Below, in pieces: positions 36,793 through 46,714 of a stretch of 64,000 nt of DNA. Under the pieces are notes generated by a model. It was not told the DNA's origin, searched no databases, and saw only the letters and a program-made list of their open reading frames with translations. Both the position numbers and the translations under genes were made by a program. Position 1 is the stretch's first letter, and each line of letters starts with the position of its first letter. This DNA is from Chlorocebus sabaeus (lineage: Eukaryota; Chordata; Mammalia; Primates; Cercopithecidae), in contig NC_132915.1 of assembly GCF_047675955.1 (NCBI RefSeq), positions 45,056,526 through 45,120,525 of the forward strand, read 5' to 3'.

Positions 36793-38000
36793 ATGTTACC
36801 AATATTCTTTGTAAGTATGACGCTTAAAAGTAGATTGGTTTCTTAAGCTATCATCTTGTTTGTGTTATTAATTTATTTAATGTATTTTTTCTTGTCACTG
36901 TGTTATATATATATTCTAGGAGATAAAATGTGTGAATTGGTCTGATACTATAGAAAATATGCACAGTTGTTAGAGAACAAGAATGACAACTCATGAGCAA
37001 CTTCAAGCAGAATATAATTAAGGATGAAATGAAGAGATACAGCTTTTAATGCTATGAGAATCTACAGAAGGTGCTGCTCAGTGTGGGCTTATGAGTATAG
37101 GGAAGGCTTCAGGGGGAACTTGTGATTTAGCTAGGCTTAGAATGATGGCAGATTAGAGAGGAGAGATGGCATTCAGACTAAGGGCATGGTTAAGCAGAGA
37201 TGCAAAGGTGGGAATAAACACAGAATGCAAAGAACAGACATTAAAGGGATGAGAATGAAAATCCACGCCTAGCAGACCTGGCTTATAGATAGTGATTAAT
37301 AAAGGATATTCTCCATTATTCATATCGGAAGAAAGATGTATGATTGGCATGGGGTCAAATTACAGAAATTTTGTAAAACCAGGCAATAATTTCCTCTGAG
37401 CACATTCCAAAAGTGGCCCCTTACAACACTTTCAGTGTTAAAATATTGACACAGTAATTAAGACCCTGATAAAGACATGCATAGGTAAGATTTACCAAGT
37501 AGAAGGTGGTGTCTTTACATGCTTGCCTAAATCTAGGAGTGGAGGTGCCTTTGATATTAGACCTGACTGTGCCTCTAACAGCTAGAGGAAATAGCAAGTT
37601 CAGGAAAACTTTTTTTTTAGGGGAAGTTTTAAATGTTTGTTGGCTAAGAAACAGTACTTTGAGAAGAGCAAGTGATTGTTAATAAAGGGAGAGAATTACT
37701 GATATATCACAGTCATGAGAAATACTGGAAGGAATATGGTCCAGACAGGTAGATAATGGAATATTATTGGACTAACATGAAATTATCAGTCTGGACCCTC
37801 TCTGGAGGAGTTTGTTTATGTAATATTTTTCCAGGGTCATGTGTTTTCCTTTTAAGTTATATTTTTGTAGTAGAAATTTCAGGTATTTTGGCAGAAAGGA
37901 TGGGAACGTATTTTCAGAAAGTTAAAGCGTATGAGTAGTTACAAAGAGATAATAATGAGAGTGATAAATATAAAACCATAAGAGCTTATATAGTCATGTG
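36793..38000 (+). other. Intron G-H between the two L1s
   Basis: About 1.2 kb separating two oppositely oriented full-length L1s. Part of 36980-37930 resembles diverged antisense L2 (gggaaggcttcagggggaac). No exon seen. Confidence 0.5.
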
Positions 38001-38013
38001 GAGTTTCCAATTT
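38001..38013. repeat. Target site duplication, left copy, of the intact L1
   Basis: gagtttccaattt, identical to 44174-44186. Its 3' edge merges with the poly-T of the L1 tail, so one to three T could belong to either. Confidence 0.95.
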
Positions 38014-38242
38014 TTTTTTTTTAAATTTATTTATTATTATTAAACTTCAAGTTGTAGGGTACATGTGCACAACGTGCAGGTTTGCTACATATGTATACTT
38101 GTGCCATGTTGGTGTGCTGCACCCATCAACTCGTCATTTACATAAGGTATAACTCCCAATGCACTCCCTCCCCTCTCCCCCCTCCCCATGATAGGCCCCG
38201 GTGTGTGATGTTCCCCTTCCCGAGTCCAAGTGATCTCATTGT
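38014..38242 (-). terminator. L1 3'UTR, polyadenylation region and G-rich tract
   Basis: On the minus strand this holds a polypurine run with several G blocks (complement of ccctcccctctcccccctcc at 38166-38185), the conserved cacatgtaccct motif, an aataataataaataaa stretch containing AATAAA, and the poly-A tail. The G-rich run is the conserved L1 3'UTR tract able to form a quadruplex. Confidence 0.85.
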
Positions 38243-41200
38243 TCAGTTCCCGCCTATGAGTGAGAACATGCGGTGTTTGGTTTTCTGTTCTTGTGATAGT
38301 TTGCTAAGAATGATGGTTTCCAGCTGCATCCATGTCCCTACAAAGGACACAAACTCATCCTTTTTTATGGCTGCATAGTATTCCATGGTGTATACGTGCC
38401 ACATTTTCTTAATCCAATCTGTCACTGATGGACATTTGGGTTGATTCCAAGTCTTTGCTATTGTGAATAGTGCTGCAATAAACATACGTGTGCATGTGTC
38501 TTTATAGCAGCATAATTTATAATCCTTTGGGTATATACCCAGTAATGGGATGGCTGGGTCATATGGTACATCTAGTTCTAGATCCTTGAGGAATCGCCAT
38601 ACTGTTTTCCCTAATGGTTGAACTAGTTTACAATCCCACCAACAGTGTAAAAGTGTTCCTATTTCTCCACATCCTCTCCAGCACCTGTTGTTTCCTGACT
38701 TTTGAATGATTGCCATTCTAACTGGTGTGAGATGGTATCTCATTGTGGTTTTGATTTGCATTTCTCTGATGGCCAGTGATGATGAGCATTTTTTCATGTG
38801 TCTGTTGGCTGTATGAATGTCTTCTTTTGAGAAATGTCTGTTCATATCCTTTGCCCACTTTTTGATGGGGTTGTTTGTTTTTTTCTTGTAAATTTGTTTG
38901 AGTTCTTTGTAGGTTCTGGATATTAGCCCTTTGTCAGATGAGTAGATTGCAAAAATTTTCTCCCATTCTGTAGGTTGCCTGTTCACTCTGATGGTAGTTT
39001 CTTTTGCTGTGCAGAAACTCTTTAGTTTAATGAGATCCCATTTGTCAATTTTGGCTTTTGCTGCCATTGCTTTTGGTGTTTTAGACATGAAGTCTTTGCC
39101 CATGCCTATGTCCTGAATGGTACTACCTAGGTTTTCCTCTAGGATTTTTATGGTATTAGGTCTAACATTTAAGTCTCTAATCCATCTTGAATTAATTTTC
39201 GTATAAGGAGTAAGGAAAGGATCCAGTTTCAGCTTTCTACTTATGGCTAGCCAATTTTCCCAGCACCATTTATTAAATAGGGAATCCTTTCCCCATTTCT
39301 TGTTTCTCTCAGGTTTGTCAAAGATCAGATGGCTGTAGATGTGTGGTATTATTTCTGAGGACTCTGTTCTGTTCCATTGGTCTATATCTCTGTTTTGGTA
39401 CCAGTACCATGCTGTTTTGGTTACTGTAGCCTTGTAGTATAGTTTGAAGTCAGGTAGCGTGATGCCTCCAGCTTTGTTCGTTTGACTGAGGATTGTCTTG
39501 GAGATGCGGGCTCTTTTTTGGTTCCATATGAACTTTAAAGCAGTTTTTTCCAATTCTGTGAAGAAGCTCATTGGTAGCTTGATGGGGATGGCATTGAATC
39601 TATAAATTACCTTGGGCAGTATGGCCATTTTCACGATATTGATTCTTCCTATCCATGAGTATGGTATGTTCTTCCATTTGTTTGTGTCCTCTTTTATTTC
39701 ACTGAGCAGTGGTTTGTAGTTCTCCTTGAAGAGGTCCTTTACATCCCTTGTAAGTTGGATTCCTAGGTATTTTATTCTCTTTGAAGCAATTGTGAATGGA
39801 AGTTCATTCCTGATTTGGCTCTCTGTTTGACTGTTACTGGTGTATAAGAATGCTTGTGATTTTTGCACATTAATTTTGTATCCTGAGACTTTGCTGAAGT
39901 TGCTTATCAGCTTAAGGAGATTTTGGGCTGAGACAATGGGGTTTTCTAAATATACAATCATGTCATCTGCAAACAGGGACAATTTGACTTCTTCTTTTCC
40001 TAACTGAATCCCCTTGATTTCTTTCTCTTGCCTGATTGCCCTAGCCAGAACTTCCAACACTATGTTGAATAGGAGTGGTGAGAGAGGGCATCCCTGTCTT
40101 GTGCCAGTTTTCAAAGGGAATTTTTCCAGTTTCTGCCCATTCAGTATGATATTGGCTGTGGGTTTGTCATAAATAGCTCTTATTATTTTGAGGTACGTTC
40201 CATCAATACCGAATTTATTGAGCGTTTTTAGCATGAAGGGCTGTTGAATTTTGTCAAAAGCCTTTTCTGCATCTATTGAGATAATGATGTGGTTCTTGTC
40301 TTTGGTTCTGTTTATATGCTGGATTATGTTTATTGATTTGCGAATGTTGAACCAGCCTTGCATCCCAGGGATGAAGCCCACTTGATCATGGTGGATAAGC
40401 TTTTTGATGTGTTGCTGAATCCGGTTTGCCAGTATTTTATTGAGGATTTTTGCATCGATGTTCATCAGGGATATTGGTCTAAAATTCTCTTTTTTTGTTG
40501 AGTCTCTGCCAGGCTTTGGTATCAGGATGATGTTGGCCTCATAAAATGAGTTAGGGAGGATTCCCTCTTTTTCTATTGATTGGAATAGTTTCAGAAGGAA
40601 TGGTACCAGCTCCTCCTTGTACCTCTGGTAGAATTCAGCTGTGAATCCATCTGGTCCTGGACTTTTTTTGGTTGGTAGGCTATTAATTATTGCCTCAATT
40701 TCAGAGCCTGCTATTGGTCTATTCAGGGATTCAACTTCTTCCTGGTTTAGTCTTGGAAGAGTGTAAGTGTCCAGGAAATTATCCATTTCTTCTAGATTTT
40801 CCAGTTTATTTGCGTAGAGGTGTTTATAGTATTCTCTGATGGTAGTTTGTATTTCTGTGGGGTCGGTGGTGATATCCCCTTTATCATTTTTAATTGCGTC
40901 GATTTGATTCTTCTCTCTTTTCTTCTTTATTAGTCTTGCTAGTGGTCTGTCAATTTTGTTGATCTTTTCAAAAAACCAACTCCTGGATTCATTGATTTTT
41001 TGGAAGGTTTTTTGTGTCTCTATCTCCTTCAGTTCTGCTCTGATCTTAGTTATTTCTTGCCTTCTGCTAGCTTTCGAATGTGTTTGCTCTTGCTTCTCTA
41101 GTTCTTTTAATTGCGATGTTAGAGTGTCAATTTTAGATCTTTCCTGCTTTCTCTTGTGGGCATTTAGTGCTATAAATTTCCCTCTACACACTGCTTTAAA

Positions 41201-42070
41201 TGTGTCCCAGAGATTCTGGTATGTTGTATCTTTGTTCTCATTGGTTTCAAAGAACATCTTTATTTCTGCCTTCATTTCGTTATGTACCCAGTAGTCATTC
41301 AGGAGCAGGTTGTTCAGTTTCCATGTAGTTGAGCGGTTTTGATTGAGTTTCTTAGTCCTGAGTTCTAGTTTGATTGCACTGTGGTCTGAGAGACAGTTTG
41401 TTATAATTTCTGTTTTTGTACATTTGCTGAGGAGTGCTTTACTTCCAACTATGTGGTCAATTTTGGAGTAAGTACGATGTGGTGCTGAGAAGAATGTATA
41501 TTCTGTTGATTTGGGGTGGAGAGTTCTATAGATGTCTATTAGGTCTGCTTGCTGCAGAGATGAGTTCAATTCCTGGATATCCTTGTTAACTTTCTGTCTC
41601 GTTGATCTGTCTAATGTTGACAGTGGAGTGTTGAAGTCTCCCATTATTATTGTATGGGAGTCTAAGTCTCTTTGTAAGTCTCTAAGGACTTGCTTTATGA
41701 ATCTGGGTGCTCCTGTATTGGGTGCATATATATTTAGGATAGTTAGCTCTTCCTGTTGAATTGATCCCTTTACCATTATGTAATGGCCTTCTTTGTCTCT
41801 TTTGATCTTTGATGGTTTAAAGTCTGTTTTATCAGAGACTAGTATTGCAACCCGCGCTTTTTTTTGTTCTCCATTTGCTTGGTAAATCTTCCTCCATCCC
41901 TTTATTTTGAGCCTATGTATGTCTCTGCGTGTGAGATGGGTCTCCTGAATACAGCAGACTGATGGGTCTTGACTCTTTATCCAGTTTGCCAGTCTGTGTC
42001 TTTTAATTGGAGCATTTAGTCCATTTACATTTAAGGTTAAGATTGTTATGTGTGAACTTGATCCTGCCAT
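38243..42070 (-). CDS. L1 ORF2p: endonuclease and reverse transcriptase, intact
   Basis: Uninterrupted 1275-residue frame, the same length as active human ORF2p. Read directly: N-terminal APE-like endonuclease with N14 (TLNVNGLN), E43 (CIQETHL), D145 and N147 (MGDFNT) and H230 (LSDHSA), all the catalytic positions known for human L1 endonuclease. A Z-like linker follows, then the RT domain with SIDAEKAFDKIQ, TGTRQGCPLSPLLFNI and the FADD active-site box at about residues 700-703. A C-terminal Cys-rich motif is present as CWRGCGEIGTLLHCWWDC. The protein nicks target DNA and copies L1 RNA by target-primed reverse transcription. Translation is thought to reinitiate after ORF1 across the 63-bp spacer. 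The whole frame is antisense to CCDC171. Confidence 0.95.
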   Translation of the reverse strand: MAGSSSHITILTLNVNGLNAPIKRHRLANWIKSQDPSVCCIQETHLTRRDIHRLKIKGWRKIYQANGEQKKARVAILVSDKTDFKPSKIKRDKEGHYIMVKGSIQQEELTILNIYAPNTGAPRFIKQVLRDLQRDLDSHTIIMGDFNTPLSTLDRSTRQKVNKDIQELNSSLQQADLIDIYRTLHPKSTEYTFFSAPHRTYSKIDHIVGSKALLSKCTKTEIITNCLSDHSAIKLELRTKKLNQNRSTTWKLNNLLLNDYWVHNEMKAEIKMFFETNENKDTTYQNLWDTFKAVCRGKFIALNAHKRKQERSKIDTLTSQLKELEKQEQTHSKASRRQEITKIRAELKEIETQKTFQKINESRSWFFEKINKIDRPLARLIKKKREKNQIDAIKNDKGDITTDPTEIQTTIREYYKHLYANKLENLEEMDNFLDTYTLPRLNQEEVESLNRPIAGSEIEAIINSLPTKKSPGPDGFTAEFYQRYKEELVPFLLKLFQSIEKEGILPNSFYEANIILIPKPGRDSTKKENFRPISLMNIDAKILNKILANRIQQHIKKLIHHDQVGFIPGMQGWFNIRKSINIIQHINRTKDKNHIIISIDAEKAFDKIQQPFMLKTLNKFGIDGTYLKIIRAIYDKPTANIILNGQKLEKFPLKTGTRQGCPLSPLLFNIVLEVLARAIRQEKEIKGIQLGKEEVKLSLFADDMIVYLENPIVSAQNLLKLISNFSKVSGYKINVQKSQAFLYTSNSQTESQIRNELPFTIASKRIKYLGIQLTRDVKDLFKENYKPLLSEIKEDTNKWKNIPYSWIGRINIVKMAILPKVIYRFNAIPIKLPMSFFTELEKTALKFIWNQKRARISKTILSQTNKAGGITLPDFKLYYKATVTKTAWYWYQNRDIDQWNRTESSEIIPHIYSHLIFDKPERNKKWGKDSLFNKWCWENWLAISRKLKLDPFLTPYTKINSRWIRDLNVRPNTIKILEENLGSTIQDIGMGKDFMSKTPKAMAAKAKIDKWDLIKLKSFCTAKETTIRVNRQPTEWEKIFAIYSSDKGLISRTYKELKQIYKKKTNNPIKKWAKDMNRHFSKEDIHTANRHMKKCSSSLAIREMQIKTTMRYHLTPVRMAIIQKSGNNRCWRGCGEIGTLLHCWWDCKLVQPLGKTVWRFLKDLELDVPYDPAIPLLGIYPKDYKLCCYKDTCTRMFIAALFTIAKTWNQPKCPSVTDWIKKMWHVYTMEYYAAIKKDEFVSFVGTWMQLETIILSKLSQEQKTKHRMFSLIGGN

Positions 42071-42133
42071 TATGATATTAACTGGTTATTTTGCTCGTTA
42101 GTTGATGCAGTTTCTTCCTAGCCTCGATGGTCT

Positions 42134-43150
42134 TTACATTTTGGCATGTTTTTGCAATGGCTGGTACCGGTTGTTCCTTTCCATGTTTGGTGCTTCCTTC
42201 AGGGTCTCTTGTAAGGCAGGCCTAGTGGTGACAAAATCTCTAAGCATTTGCTTATCTGTAAAGGATTTTATTTCTCCTTCACTTATGAAACTTAGTTTGG
42301 CTGGATATAAAATTCTGGGTTTAAAATTCTTTCCTTTAAGAATGTTGAATATTGGCCCCCACTCTCTTCTGGCTTGAAGAGTTTCTGCCGAGAGATCTGC
42401 TGTTAGTCTGATGGGCTTCCCTTTGTGGGTAACCCGACCTTTCTCTCTGGCTGCCCTTAAGATTTTTTCCTTCATTTCAACTTTGGTGAATCTGGCAATG
42501 ATGTGTCTTGGAGTTGCTCTTCTCGAGGAGTATCTTTGTGGCATTCTCTGTATTTCCTGGATTTGAATGTTGGCCTGCCCTACTAGGTTGGGGAAGTTCT
42601 CCTGGATGATATCCTGAAGAGTGTTTTCCAACTTGGTTCCATTTTCCCCCTCACTTTCAGGCACCCCAATCAGACGTAGATTTGGTCTTTTTACATAATC
42701 CCATACTTCTTGCAGGCTTTGTTCATTTCTTTTTCTTCTTTTTTCTTTTGGTTTCTCTTCTCGCTTCATTTCATTCATTTGATCCTCCATCGCTGACATT
42801 CTTTCTTCCAGTTGATCGAGTCGGTTACTGAAGCTTGTGCATTTGTCACGTATTTCTCGTGTCATGGTTTTCGTCTCTTTCATTTCGTTTATGAGCTTCT
42901 CTGCATTAATTACTCTAGCCATCAATTCTTCCACTTTTTTTTCAAGATTTTTAGTTTCTTTGCGCTGGGTACGTAATTCCTCCTTTAGCTCTGAGAAATT
43001 TGATGGACTGAAGCCTTCTTCTCTCATCTCGTCGAAGTCATTCTCCGTCCAGCTTTGATCCGTTGCTGGCGATGAGCTGCGCTCCTTTGCCGGGGGAGAT
43101 GCGCTCTTATTTTTTGAATTTCCAGCTTTTCTGCCCTGCTTTTTCCCCAT
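42134..43150 (-). CDS. L1 ORF1p: RNA-binding chaperone, intact
   Basis: Uninterrupted 338 residues, equal to the human protein. Domains in order: a basic, disordered N-terminus (MGKKQGRKAGNSKNKSASPP) with SP sites (SASPPAKE, SSSPATDQ) that in human ORF1p are proline-directed phosphorylation sites; a long heptad coiled coil (about residues 50-150) for trimerisation; an RRM (PNLRLIGVPE and RHIIARFTKVEMKEKILRAA, about 157-252); and a C-terminal domain (KGKPIRLTADLSAET, about 253-338). Forms the L1 ribonucleoprotein with its own mRNA. The start is the first ATG after the 5'UTR and matches the conserved MGKK. Confidence 0.95.
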   Translation of the reverse strand: MGKKQGRKAGNSKNKSASPPAKERSSSPATDQSWTENDFDEMREEGFSPSNFSELKEELRTQRKETKNLEKKVEELMARVINAEKLINEMKETKTMTREIRDKCTSFSNRLDQLEERMSAMEDQMNEMKREEKPKEKRRKRNEQSLQEVWDYVKRPNLRLIGVPESEGENGTKLENTLQDIIQENFPNLVGQANIQIQEIQRMPQRYSSRRATPRHIIARFTKVEMKEKILRAAREKGRVTHKGKPIRLTADLSAETLQARREWGPIFNILKGKNFKPRILYPAKLSFISEGEIKSFTDKQMLRDFVTTRPALQETLKEAPNMERNNRYQPLQKHAKM

Positions 43151-44173
43151 CTTTGTGGTTTTATCTGCCTCTGGTCTTTGATGATGGTGATGTACTGATG
43201 GGGTTTTGGTGTAGGTGTCCTTCCTGTTTGATAGTTTTCCTTCTAACAGTCAGGACCCTCAGCTGTAGGTCTGCTGGAGATTGCTTGAGGTCCACTCCAG
43301 ACCCTGTTTGCCTGGGTATCAGCAGCAGAGGCTGCAGAAGATAGAATATTTCTGAACAGCGAGTGTACCTGTCTGATTCTTGCTTTGGAAGCTTCCTCTC
43401 AGGGGTGTACTCCACCCTGTGAGGTGTGGGGTGTCAGACTGCCCCTAGTGGGGGATGTCTCCCAGTTAGGCTACTCAGGGGTCAGGGACCCACTTGAGCA
43501 GGGAGTCTGTCCCTTCTCAGATCTCAACTTCCGTGTTGGGAGATCCACTGCTCTCTTCAAAGCTGTCAGACAGAGTCGTTTGCCTGCAGAGCTGCTGCGT
43601 TTGTTATTGTTTACTGTGCCCTGTCTCCAGAGGGGGAGTCTACAGAGACAGGCAGGTTTCCTTGAGCTGCTGTGAGCTCCACCCAGTTCGAGCTTCCCAG
43701 CAGCTTTGTTTACCTACTTAAGCCTCAGCAATGGGGGGCGCCCCTCCCCCAGCCTCGCTGCTGCCTTGCCGGTAGATCACAGACTGCTGTGCTAGCAATG
43801 AGGGAGGCTCCGTGGGTGTGGGACCCTCCCGGCCAGGTGTGGGATATGATCTCCTGGTGTGCCTGTTTGCTTAAAGCGCAGTATTGGGGTGGGAGTTACC
43901 CGATTTTCCAGGTGTTGTGTGTCTCAGTTCCCCTGGCTAGGAAAAGAGATTCCCTTCCCCCTTGCGCTTTCCAGGTGAGGCAATGCCTCGCCCTGCTTCA
44001 GCTCTCGCTGGTCGGGCTGCAGCAGCTGACCAGCACCGATCCTCTGGCACTCCCCAGTGAGATGAACCCAGTACCTCAGTTGAAAATGCAGAAATCACCG
44101 GTCTTCTGTGTCGCTCGCGCTGGGAGTTGGAGACTGGAGCTGTTCCTATTCGGCCATCTTGCTCCGCCCCCCC
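43151..44173 (-). promoter_or_regulatory. L1 5'UTR: internal sense promoter and antisense promoter region
   Basis: About 1.02 kb, GC-rich against the AT-rich intron. The outer end holds gcggagcaagatggccgaat, containing the YY1 site that positions transcription start at base 1 of L1 elements. The sense promoter drives ORF1/ORF2 leftward. By family knowledge the first 400-600 bases also carry an antisense promoter firing outward, here rightward, the same direction as CCDC171. The length exceeds the roughly 0.9 kb of human L1PA1. Confidence 0.85.
43731..43775 (+). pseudogene. Truncated ORF0-like antisense frame in the L1 5'UTR
   Basis: At the position where human L1 carries the antisense ORF0 (about base 443 of the element) an ATG opens MGGAPPPASLLPCR and hits TAG after 14 codons. 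I recall human ORF0 starting MAGAPPPASL and running about 70 codons. If that recall is right, this copy's ORF0 is broken. Confidence 0.45.
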
Positions 44174-44186
44174 GAGTTTCCAATTT

Positions 44187-45309
44187 AGCATATGAATAAC
44201 CTAAACAGGTAAACTTTATTGTATGGTAGAGAGAGCATTAGCTTTGAACAGAGCAGATTTGATTTTGTATCCAAATCTAGTTATCAGTTATCTAATTATC
44301 AGTTGTGTGAAACTGGGCACGTTATTTAACTTTACTGGGTCTCAGATTCTTTGCCTATAAATGAAGATATTGTCTTCTTCCTGGCTGTTACGAGGATTTA
44401 GTGAGATAATACTTGTTGAGCATTGTATATAATACCTGGCATTTGGTGAGTGCTAAAAAATAGTTGTCCCCTTATTACTCATTTCACTGTGAGAGTAGAG
44501 TATAACATAAATGAGCATGCATGCACACATGCACATACACACACATACTCCTTTATACATTTTCAGGCTACTATTTATTAATCTTCTATCCTAAAATTGC
44601 TAAGCTGCTCTACAGGGGAGGCAATACTTTAGGGTTAAGTAGTAATTCTGCCTGACTTTGAATGCTGGTTCTGACACTAGCTGTGTGACCTTGGGCAAGT
44701 TATTTAAATCCTGTGTGCGTCAATTTCTTTATATATAAAATGGGGAAAAGTAGTTTTACCTATCTCATAGAGTTATTTAGAAGACTGAATGAATACATTT
44801 TTAAAGTACTTAGAAGAGTCTTTGATTACTGGTTTGCTTACTTTGCTTAGTTCATATATTGGTCATTATTAATATTTATTGCATTAACAGAATAATACAT
44901 TTTATAAAAAATAAGATCAGATGGAAATACATTGGTTTATCTTATAATTTCAAGGTAATTTAAATATTATATATAGCTATAAATTTAAAAAAGATGGTTC
45001 TGTTATAAATTAGTATATAAAGATCAAGGAGAAGTTTATTCTCTGAATAGAATGACATTGTATGTTTGGAAGAGGTTTGCCTTCTTTGTAATTATTGGAT
45101 GACCCTGTTTAAAATACCTTAATCAAATAGGAATTTTTCCTCCCAAATAAAAGAAAGTCTAGAGGTAAGTAGAAATCTAGACTGGGTCTTTCTTCTCTGC
45201 TATCCTTAATATGTTCGTGTTTGTGCCTCTTAGTTTTAAGCTGGCTACTCTACTTTCAGGCATCAGGATTGCATTTTTGCAAGAAGGAAGAGGGAAAGGC
45301 AAAATGTGA
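44187..45309 (+). other. Intron G-H segment with two MIRs and a CA-rich patch
   Basis: MIR on the + strand at about 44275-44475 (actgggcacgttatttaact ... acctggcatttggtgagtgc) and another at about 44630-44835 (ctagctgtgtgaccttgggc). A CA-rich microsatellite lies at 44512-44553. The rest is unassigned. Confidence 0.65.
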
Positions 45310-46020
45310 AGGCATTCATACATTGTTGGTGGGAATGAAAAGGATACGGATGCTTTGGAAAAGAGTCTGGAAGTTCCTTAAAAAGTTAAGCATAGAGTTA
45401 TCATATGAGCCAGAAATTCACTCCTAGGAATGTATCCAAGAGAAAGAGAAATGAAAGCATACATTCATACAAACACAAACCAATTCAAGTGTTTGTGAAT
45501 TGGATTCATTTACAAATGGTCATGGCATCAGTATGCGTGAGTCAAAAAGTGAAAAGAAAACCCAGATGTCTATCAACTGATTAATGGATAAATATCTAAA
45601 TGATGAATAAAAAAGGAATAAAGTAATAAACTAATAAAAAAGGAATAAAGAAAATAAAAAGGAATAAAGTACTGCTACATGCTATAACGTGAATGATCCC
45701 TGAAGACATTATGCAAAGTGAAAGAGGATGGTGACAAAAGATCACATATTGCATGATTCCATTTATTTGAAATGTCTAGAGTAGACAAATCTAGAGAAAG
45801 AAAGTAGATTAGTGGTTGCCCAGGGCTGGAGTGGGGGTTAAGGAAGTATGGGAAGTGACTGCTAATGGATATAGAGTTTCTTTTGGGGTTGATAAAAATG
45901 TTTTAAAATTGGTTGTGGTTATAGTTGCACTACTCCGTGAATATACTAAAAAACATTGATTTGTATACTTGAAGTGGGGAAACTGTACGATGTTTAATTA
46001 TATCTCAAGAAAGCTGTTAC
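45310..46020 (+). mobile_element. Old L1 (L1M) 3' end, sense
   Basis: ORF2 C-terminal and 3'UTR of a mammalian-wide L1: ttcatacattgttggtggga, gaaaagagtctggaagttcc, then tgcatgattccatttatttg and ggttgcccagggctggagtg. A locally expanded ggaataaag repeat lies at 45608-45670. Confidence 0.75.
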
Positions 46021-46396
46021 AGATGTGAAGTGATATGGCTGCTGAATATATTCCTTTATGTCAGGAAGGCAAAAACTTTCCCAGAAGCTCACCCAGCAGT
46101 CTTCTCTTCTTGTTTCATTGACCTGAACCTGAATCACATGGTTATTCCTGGCTGGTTAGCTAGAATGTGGCAACAGAGAAGGGATGGTTTGTAGATGAAT
46201 CCACTAATCAACAAACCTAACATAGAGAGGATTCACTTTCTAAAAAGCAAATATCACTTATTACCTCCACATCTACTGCCGCACCCTACCATTACAAAGG
46301 AAAACCGGTCAATTCAGAAAACTTGAAAAAAATAGAAAAGAATAAAAATAACAGAAACAAAAAATATTTTTCTATCACTCAGCTCACACAAGAATG
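46021..46396 (+). other. Intron G-H segment, unassigned
   Basis: About 375 bp between two L1 remnants. No family recognised. Confidence 0.55.
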
Positions 46397-46714
46397 GTTA
46401 CTGTTACTTTTTCTTTTTTAATGATTTCAACTTTTATTTTAGATCAGGGAGTACATGTGCCAATTTGTTACATGGGTATATTGTGTAATGCTGAGGTTTG
46501 GGATACGAATGATTCTATCACCCAGGTAATGAGCATAGTACCCAATAGGTAGTTTTTTAGCCCTTACCCACCTCTTTCACTCCCTGCTCTAGTAGTCCCC
46601 TGTGTCTGTTCCCATCTTTATGTCCATGTATACCCAATGCTTAGCTCCCACTTACAAGTAAAAACGTGGTATTTGTTTTTCTGTTCCTGTGTTAATTTGC
46701 TTATGATAATGGCT

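Larger units (their letters stand above)
38014..44173 (-). mobile_element. Full-length, apparently intact L1, antisense to CCDC171
   Basis: About 6.16 kb LINE-1 with every hallmark of a recent insertion: a perfect 13-bp target site duplication (38001-38013, 44174-44186), a short poly-A tail, a complete 5' end with an unbroken YY1 site (caagatggccgaatagg on the minus strand), ORF1 of 338 codons and ORF2 of 1275 codons, both uninterrupted, and the canonical 63-bp inter-ORF spacer. The target reads ccaattt/agcata on the nicked strand, fitting the degenerate TTTT/AA preference of L1 endonuclease. Not a human L1PA1; probably an Old World monkey lineage derived from an L1PA5-7-like ancestor. Sequence alone cannot prove activity, but no disabling lesion is visible. 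Confidence 0.95.

Noticed and set aside
40956..41759. + strand frames of 75-112 codons opposite L1 ORF2
   Set aside because: Shadow frames of the real minus-strand ORF2.
43385..44199. Open frames on the + strand over the intact L1 5'UTR, up to 175 codons
   Set aside because: They are antisense to L1 regulatory sequence; the frame at the ORF0 position is separate and short. No coding support beyond length.
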